From Frankiaceae bacterium (GTDB lineage: Bacteria > Actinomycetota > Actinomycetes > JAVEEJ01), in assembly GCA_030840515.1 (NCBI GenBank), contig JAVEEJ010000222.1:1-6674 (forward strand): 6,674 bases of DNA. The letters are read 5' to 3'. The first letter of the stretch is position 1. Every line of letters begins with the position of its first letter. Below the pieces are notes generated by a model that was given only the letters and a program-made list of their open reading frames with translations, did not search any database and had not been told where the DNA came from. The position numbers and the translations under genes are program-made. Positions 1 to 4,148 of the stretch are shown here, in pieces.

Positions 1-993
1 CAGGTCGTACTTCGCGGCCAGGGCCTTGACCCGCTCGGCGATCTGCGGGTAGCGGTTGCTCGGCAGGTCAGGGAACAGGTGGTGCTCGATCTGGAACCCG
101 AGCGAGCCCGACAGGATGTGCAGCAGCCGGCCACCGTTGAAGTTCGCCGAGCCGAGCAGCTGGCGCAGGTACCACTCCGGCTTGGTCTCGCCCTCGAGCT
201 GCTCCTCCTCGAACTTCTCGGCGCCATCGGGGAAGTGGCCGCAGAAGATGATGAGGTAGGACCACAGGTTGCGGATGACGTTGGCCGTCGCGTTCGCCGT
301 CAAGGTCGAGACGAACTGCGGACCGCTCAACAGCGGGAACAGCACGTAGTCCTTGCCGACCTGCCTGCGCATCTTCCGGCCCATCGAGCGCAGCTGCGCC
401 TTGAGCTCCGCAGGGTCCTTCTGGCCCTTGCGGATCGCCCGGATGTCCAAGTCGTGCAGCGCGACGCCCCACTCGAAGAAGAGCGCGAGCAGCGCGTTGT
501 AGACCGGCTGCCCGAGGTTGACCGGGTGCCAGCGCTGCTCGGGGGTCACGCGCAAGATGTTGTAGCCGACGTCGCTGTCCTTGCCGATGACGTTCGTGTA
601 CGTGTGGTGCACGAAGTTGTGCGAGTGCTTCCACGCATCGGCGGCGCACATGGTGTCCCACTCCCACGTCGAGGAGTGGATCTCCGGGTCGTTCATCCAG
701 TCCCACTGGCCGTGCATGACGTTGTGGCCGATCTCCATGTTCTCGAGGATCTTGGCCGTCGCCAGCATCAGCGTCCCGGCCACCCAGGCCGGCGGGAACG
801 AGCTCGCCATCAACGTGACCCGCGAGGCCACCGCGAGCTTGCGCTGGAAAGCGATGAGCCTGCGGATGTACGCCGCGTCGTCCTCGCCGCGCGAGCTCTC
901 GATCTCGCGGCGGATCGAGTCGAGCTCGTCGCCGAGCGCCTGCACGTCGGCTTCGGTCAGGTGCGCGAAGGTCGCAGCGTCCTTGATGGCCAT
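1..993 (-). CDS. Membrane fatty-acid desaturase, DesA3-like (3' end cut by window edge)
   Basis: The frame is open for 331 codons from the ATG at 993 to the window edge, so the C-terminus is missing. It belongs to the membrane fatty-acid desaturase family (COG3239-type, acyl-CoA or acyl-lipid desaturases), which uses a di-iron centre, O2 and two electrons to put a cis double bond into an acyl chain at the membrane. The three histidine boxes are visible: HNVMH at residues 90-94, HSHNFVHH at 123-130 (core HNFVHH) and QIEHHLFP at 301-308. Hydrophobic stretches lie around residues 56-80, 162-180 and 216-252. The N-terminus starts directly with a short helical segment and has no cytochrome b5 domain, so electrons must come from a separate protein; the reductase gene just upstream fits. 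The start is supported by AAGGGG five bases before the ATG. In M. tuberculosis the pair DesA3/Rv3230c makes oleic acid from stearoyl-CoA. The family call is firm; the exact regiospecificity cannot be read from the sequence. Confidence 0.95.
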   Translation of the reverse strand, partial: MAIKDAATFAHLTEADVQALGDELDSIRREIESSRGEDDAAYIRRLIAFQRKLAVASRVTLMASSFPPAWVAGTLMLATAKILENMEIGHNVMHGQWDWMNDPEIHSSTWEWDTMCAADAWKHSHNFVHHTYTNVIGKDSDVGYNILRVTPEQRWHPVNLGQPVYNALLALFFEWGVALHDLDIRAIRKGQKDPAELKAQLRSMGRKMRRQVGKDYVLFPLLSGPQFVSTLTANATANVIRNLWSYLIIFCGHFPDGAEKFEEEQLEGETKPEWYLRQLLGSANFNGGRLLHILSGSLGFQIEHHLFPDLPSNRYPQIAERVKALAAKYDL

Positions 994-998
994 GGAAA

Positions 999-1004
999 CC
1001 CCTT
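999..1004 (-). promoter_or_regulatory. Shine-Dalgarno of the desaturase, overlapping the reductase stop codon
   Basis: On the minus strand the sequence reads TAAGGGG, five bases, then ATG. The AAGGGG ribosome binding site shares its first two bases with the TAA stop of the upstream reductase. A ribosome ending on the reductase would sit on the desaturase start, which suggests translational coupling and fixes the desaturase start at 993. Confidence 0.8.
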
Positions 1005-2058
1005 AGATGTCGAGGATGCAGTCGCCCGCAGCCGCGGTGACGCAGGTCTGGATGCGCTGGCCTTCGACGTACTCGTGGCCATCTCGCAGGTCTTTCACGC
1101 GGCCCTTCTTCAAAGGCACGACACAGGTGTGGCAGATCCCCATCCGGCAGCCGAACGGCATGTTGACGCCGGCCGCTTCACCGCCTTCGAGCAGCGTGGT
1201 GGCGCCGTCGAGGTCGGCCTCCTTCAACGTCCCGAATGTGACGTGCCCACCGGAGGCCGAGGAGGAGAGCTCGGTCGAGAAGCGCTCGATGTGCAGCCGC
1301 TCGGTCAGTCCCGCTTCACGCCACTTGCGCTCTGCGGACTTCAGCATCGGCGCCGGCCCGCAGATCCAGGCCTCGCGCTCGCGCCAGTCCGGGACTGCCG
1401 AGGTCAACCGCTCGACATCGAGCAGACCGCTCTCGGCATCGATGTTCGTCAGGAGCGAGTACGACGGGTGCGCCTCACCGAGTGCCTCGAGCTCGCTGCC
1501 GAAGATGACCGAGTCGCGCGTCGGGGCGGAGTGCACGTGCGCGACGTCAGGCATCTCATCGCGCCGCGCCAGCTGACGGAGCATCGCCATCACCGGCGTG
1601 ATGCCCGAGCCACCGGTCCAGAACAGCAGCTTGGCCGGCGGCGGCGACGGGAGGACGAACTCGCCCTGGGGGAGGGCGAGCCGAACCACCGTGCCGGGTG
1701 CCAGCCCGCGGACGAGGTGGGTGGACAGGAAGCCCTCCGGCATCGCCTTCACCGTGACCGTGATCGTCTCGGCGTCGCGCGACGGCGGGGAGGAAAGCGA
1801 GTAGGAGCGCCAGTGCCAGCGGCCGTCGATCTGCACGCCGATCCCGACGTACTGGCCCGCCTGGTGGTCGAAGCGCCATCCCCAGCCGGGCTTGATGACG
1901 ACAGTCGCGGCGTCCGCCGTCTCCGGCCGCACCTCCACGATGACGCCGTGGTTCTGGCGGGCCGTCCACAGCGGGTTGAGCAGGCGGGTGTAGTCATCGG
2001 GCAGCAGCGGCGTGGTCAGCTTCGACGCGACGTTGCGCAGCAGGTCGGTGGCGCTCAT
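1003..2058 (-). CDS. Ferredoxin reductase with C-terminal 2Fe-2S domain; electron donor for the desaturase
   Basis: This 351-residue protein is built like the FAD/NAD(P)H/2Fe-2S reductases that serve oxygenases and desaturases. In order it shows an FAD-binding barrel with RSYSLSS at residues 84-90, a nucleotide-binding domain with GGSGITP at 149-155 and CGPAPM at 233-238, and a C-terminal plant-type ferredoxin domain. The four iron-sulfur cysteines are C304, C309, C312 (in CRMGICHTC) and C339. It should pass electrons from NAD(P)H through FAD and the cluster to the di-iron desaturase encoded 9 bases downstream, as Rv3230c does for DesA3 in M. tuberculosis. I chose the ATG at 2058 because GAGAGG lies five bases before it; an in-frame GTG at 2064 would touch that ribosome binding site. 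All key residues are intact. The electron-donor role is inferred from the operon and the known pair; the domain assignment is seen directly. Confidence 0.95.
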   Translation of the reverse strand: MSATDLLRNVASKLTTPLLPDDYTRLLNPLWTARQNHGVIVEVRPETADAATVVIKPGWGWRFDHQAGQYVGIGVQIDGRWHWRSYSLSSPPSRDAETITVTVKAMPEGFLSTHLVRGLAPGTVVRLALPQGEFVLPSPPPAKLLFWTGGSGITPVMAMLRQLARRDEMPDVAHVHSAPTRDSVIFGSELEALGEAHPSYSLLTNIDAESGLLDVERLTSAVPDWREREAWICGPAPMLKSAERKWREAGLTERLHIERFSTELSSSASGGHVTFGTLKEADLDGATTLLEGGEAAGVNMPFGCRMGICHTCVVPLKKGRVKDLRDGHEYVEGQRIQTCVTAAAGDCILDI

Positions 2059-2063
2059 CCGCA

Positions 2064-2069
2064 CCTCTC
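2064..2069 (-). promoter_or_regulatory. Shine-Dalgarno deciding the reductase start
   Basis: GAGAGG on the minus strand, followed by TGCGG and ATG. The five-base spacing favours the ATG at 2058 over the GTG at 2064, which would leave no spacer. Confidence 0.75.
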
Positions 2070-2095
2070 AGGCGTGTCGCAGGACTTAGAACTAG

Positions 2096-2101
2096 ATGTT
2101 A
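2096..2101 (-). promoter_or_regulatory. Possible -10 box for the reductase-desaturase operon
   Basis: The minus strand reads TAACAT, which fits the actinobacterial TANNNT -10 consensus. It would start transcription near 2089 and give a leader of about 30 bases containing the GAGAGG ribosome binding site. I do not see a convincing -35 box at the usual spacing, which is common in actinobacteria. The palindrome at 2108-2118 lies where the -35 region would be, so a repressor bound there would block it. Predicted only. Confidence 0.4.
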
Positions 2102-2107
2102 CTAGCG

Positions 2108-2118
2108 GTACCAGGTAC
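2108..2118. promoter_or_regulatory. Palindrome, candidate operator of the TetR repressor
   Basis: GTACC-A-GGTAC is a perfect inverted repeat with five-base arms around a central A. It lies midway between the two divergent genes and overlaps the predicted -10 box of the TetR gene at its right end. It is flanked by CTAG at 2092-2095, 2102-2105 and 2120-2123; the first two sit 10 bp apart, one helical turn, within ACTAG direct repeats. TetR proteins typically bind short palindromes between themselves and the genes they control, so this is the best operator candidate in the window. Which of the repeats is the true contact site cannot be decided from one sequence. Confidence 0.5.
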
Positions 2119-2121
2119 TCT
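2116..2121 (+). promoter_or_regulatory. Possible -10 box of the TetR gene, placed for a leaderless transcript
   Basis: TACTCT matches TANNNT and is followed by exactly seven bases before the ATG at 2129. That is the spacing expected if transcription begins at the A of the start codon. Only a weak AGG precedes the ATG, four bases away, which agrees with leaderless translation, a frequent arrangement in actinobacteria. Predicted only. Confidence 0.5.
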
Positions 2122-2128
2122 AGGTCAC

Positions 2129-2824
2129 ATGCCCACCCCGACGTCAACCGAACCCGATGTGACGAAGGACACCCCTTCCGGTAAGCCGCGAGACGAGAGC
2201 CGCCCGGACCGCCGCAGCGACCGCTGGCGCGAGCACCGTGAGGCCCGCCGCGCCGAGCTCATCGCCGGCGTGATCGCCGCGGTCCGCGAGCGTGGCGCCG
2301 GGATCGGCATGGACGACATCGCGGCCGCCTCGGGCGTCGCCAAGCCCGTCTACTACCGCTACTTCGCCGACAAGGCCGATCTGCACAGCGCCGTCGGTGA
2401 GGTGATCGCCGACGGTGTCGTCACCGCCGTCGTGGAAGCGCTGTTCCAGCACCGGGAGCCGCACGCGATCCTGCGGGCCGGCATCGCCGCCTACATCCAG
2501 ACCATCGAGGCCGACCCCGAGCTCTACCGCTTCGTGCTCCACCAGCCGCGGTCCGGGCGCAGCGGCACCGCAGTCGAGGACTATGCCTCCGTGGTCGGTG
2601 TGCGCGCCTCTCAGATCATCGCCGAGCAGCTGCGCCAGGCAGGCCTCGACACCGGTCCCGCCGAGCCGTGGGGGTTCGGCGTGGTGGGACTCGTGCGCAC
2701 TGCTGTCGACCGCTGGCTCGAGCACCCGGTGATGACGCGTGACGCGCTCGTGGACTACCTGACTCAGCTGCTCTGGGGCGGCCTGTCGAGTGCGTACACC
2801 GCAGGAGGGCCGACCACGCCGTGA
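2129..2824 (+). CDS. TetR/AcrR-family transcriptional repressor
   Basis: This 231-residue protein has the TetR layout. A charged, probably disordered N-terminal tail of about 38 residues comes first. A DNA-binding domain with the helix-turn-helix at roughly residues 61-80 follows (MDDIAAASGVAKPVYYRYFA; the recognition-helix end YYRYF is typical). A helical ligand-binding domain of about 140 residues completes it. It is divergent from the reductase-desaturase operon across a 70-base region with a palindrome, so repression of that operon and of itself is the natural reading. The ligand is unknown; by context an acyl-CoA or fatty acid is plausible, but the adjacent exporter would equally allow a toxic small molecule. 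I chose ATG 2129 because a TANNNT box sits seven bases before it. An in-frame ATG at 2096 would add 11 residues and put the palindrome inside the gene, with no ribosome binding site. The stop lies 12 bases before the MFS gene. Confidence 0.9.
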   Translation: MPTPTSTEPDVTKDTPSGKPRDESRPDRRSDRWREHREARRAELIAGVIAAVRERGAGIGMDDIAAASGVAKPVYYRYFADKADLHSAVGEVIADGVVTAVVEALFQHREPHAILRAGIAAYIQTIEADPELYRFVLHQPRSGRSGTAVEDYASVVGVRASQIIAEQLRQAGLDTGPAEPWGFGVVGLVRTAVDRWLEHPVMTRDALVDYLTQLLWGGLSSAYTAGGPTTP

Positions 2825-2836
2825 TCTGATCGGCAG

Positions 2837-4066
2837 GTGCTCCGCGACCTCCGACCTGTGCCGCTGGGGCGGGACTTCAACCGGTTCTGGGGCAGCTACA
2901 CGATCTCCGCGCTCGGCGACGGCGCGCTGCTCGCCGCCGGTCCGCTGCTCGTCGCCGAACGCAGCCTCGACCCGGCACTCGTCGCGGGTGCGGCGTTCGT
3001 CCAGCAGCTGCCTTTCCTGCTGCTCGCCGTACTCCTCGGAGCCGTCGTCGACCGGCTCCCTCGCAAGCCTGTGCTCGTGGCGGCATCCCTGCTGCGCGGG
3101 GTCTGCATCGGGCTGCTCGCGCTCGCCGTCACCACCGACACGGCGAGCATCCCGGTCATCTACGCCGCGCTGTTCGCCCTGGGCTGCGGCGACGTGCTCG
3201 CGTCCAACGCGGCGCAGGCCTTCATCCCCGGGCTCGTGCCGCCGGCCGATCTGCCCCGGGCGAACGCGCGCATCTTCGGTGCCTACACGGTCTCCGACCA
3301 ACTGATCGGCCCGCCGCTCGGCGCCGCGCTGTTCGTCGCGACCGCCGCTCTGCCGTTCGCGCTCGACTCCGCGACCTTCTTCCTCGCTGCGGCGCTGGTC
3401 GCCGGGATCGCACTTCGGGAGCCGCCGCGCGAGACGGTGCCCACCAAGCTGCGCCAGGAGATCGCCGAAGGCGTGCGCTGGCTGTGGAACCACCACGTGG
3501 TCCGGATGCTCGCCGTGACGCTGTGCATCATGAACGCCACGTTCATGGGGACGATGGCGATCTACGTGCTCTACGCCAAGCAGCGGCTCGACCTCGGCCC
3601 CACCGGCTACGGATTGCTGCTCACCGTCTCCGCCGTCGGTGGCCTGGTCGGGACCGGGTTCGCCGCGCGACTCGAAGAGCGCTTCGGCGCCAGCGTGCTG
3701 CTACGTGCAGGGCTGGTCATCGAGGGGCTCACCCATGTGGGGCTGGCGAGTACGACGAACGCCTACGTCGCCGGCGCCATCATGGCCGTCTTCGGCGTGC
3801 ATGCCCTCGTCTGGGGTGTGGTGACCGTTTCGCTGCGTCAGCGCGTCGTGCCGGATGCGCTGCGCGGGCGGGTCAACGGGGTCTACCAGCTGTTCAGCGT
3901 GGGAGGCGCCGCCGTGGGGGCGCTGCTCGGTGGCTGGATCGCCCGTGAGTGGGGGATCACCGCGCCCTTCTGGTTCGCCGCCGCGGTCATCGCGGTGCTG
4001 ACCGTCGGCGTGTGGCGCACCTTCGGCCGGCGGCTCGCCAGGGAGGTCTCCGCCCCCGCTGAATAG
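2837..4066 (+). CDS. MFS exporter, EntS-like (MFS_3 type)
   Basis: This 409-residue integral membrane protein is probably a proton-driven exporter of the major facilitator superfamily. The N-terminal pattern RDFNRFWGSYTISALGDGAL at residues 12-31 and the second-half motif RQRVVPDALRGRVNGVYQLF are typical of the EntS/MFS_3 branch. The loop after the second membrane segment carries GAVVDRLPRKP at 68-78, a motif A variant. Hydrophobic segments number about twelve, with a central break near residues 193-210, and the C-terminus is cytoplasmic (RRLAREVSAPAE). It starts with GTG, the first start codon after the upstream stop, only 12 bases behind the TetR gene and in the same frame; the ribosome binding site is poor (GCAGG touching the GTG), so translation may depend on coupling to the TetR gene. 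A GTG at 2858 is a less likely alternative, with no ribosome binding site. The substrate cannot be told from sequence; drugs, siderophores or lipids are all possible. Confidence 0.88.
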   Translation: MLRDLRPVPLGRDFNRFWGSYTISALGDGALLAAGPLLVAERSLDPALVAGAAFVQQLPFLLLAVLLGAVVDRLPRKPVLVAASLLRGVCIGLLALAVTTDTASIPVIYAALFALGCGDVLASNAAQAFIPGLVPPADLPRANARIFGAYTVSDQLIGPPLGAALFVATAALPFALDSATFFLAAALVAGIALREPPRETVPTKLRQEIAEGVRWLWNHHVVRMLAVTLCIMNATFMGTMAIYVLYAKQRLDLGPTGYGLLLTVSAVGGLVGTGFAARLEERFGASVLLRAGLVIEGLTHVGLASTTNAYVAGAIMAVFGVHALVWGVVTVSLRQRVVPDALRGRVNGVYQLFSVGGAAVGALLGGWIAREWGITAPFWFAAAVIAVLTVGVWRTFGRRLAREVSAPAE

Positions 4067-4079
4067 CTGTTCAGCCGGG
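4055..4079 (+). terminator. Hairpin over the MFS stop codon, possible weak terminator
   Basis: GCTGAA (4058-4063) and TTCAGC (4070-4075) form a perfect six-base stem around a six-base loop that holds the TAG stop. CCC at 4055-4057 can extend it with GGG at 4077-4079 past one bulged C. There is no T-run after it, so it is not a classic intrinsic terminator; such T-poor hairpins are often proposed as terminators in high-GC actinobacteria. It could also protect the 3' end of the message. Confidence 0.35.
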
Positions 4080-4136
4080 CGGCAGGAAGGACCGCGGCGG
4101 CGTCGAACCATGGGAGCAATCGCCCCCAGCTGCCAC

Positions 4137-4140
4137 GGAG
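4137..4140 (+). promoter_or_regulatory. Shine-Dalgarno deciding the start of the exported hydrolase
   Basis: GGAG lies eight bases before the ATG at 4149. An in-frame ATG at 4110 has only AGGAAGG more than 20 bases upstream and would put 13 uncharged residues before the basic n-region of the signal peptide, so 4149 is preferred. Confidence 0.65.
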
Positions 4141-4148
4141 TCGCATCG

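Noticed and set aside
2096..2128. Upstream ATG for the TetR gene
   Set aside because: It has no ribosome binding site, would place the candidate operator and -10 box inside the coding region, and adds only 11 residues before a tail that is already disordered.
79..2184. Open plus-strand frame of 701 codons across the reductase and desaturase genes
   Set aside because: It is antisense to two genes with intact catalytic motifs. Its translation is rich in Arg, Asp, Val and His without domains, as expected from the complement of high-GC coding sequence.
2144..3496. Open minus-strand frame of 450 codons opposite the TetR and MFS genes
   Set aside because: Low-complexity Arg/Glu/Gly/Asp-rich translation, no motifs, and fully antisense to two recognisable genes.
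4110..4148. Upstream in-frame ATG for the exported hydrolase
   Set aside because: It has no well-placed ribosome binding site and would precede the signal peptide with 13 residues that do not look like an n-region. The ATG at 4149 has GGAG at eight bases.
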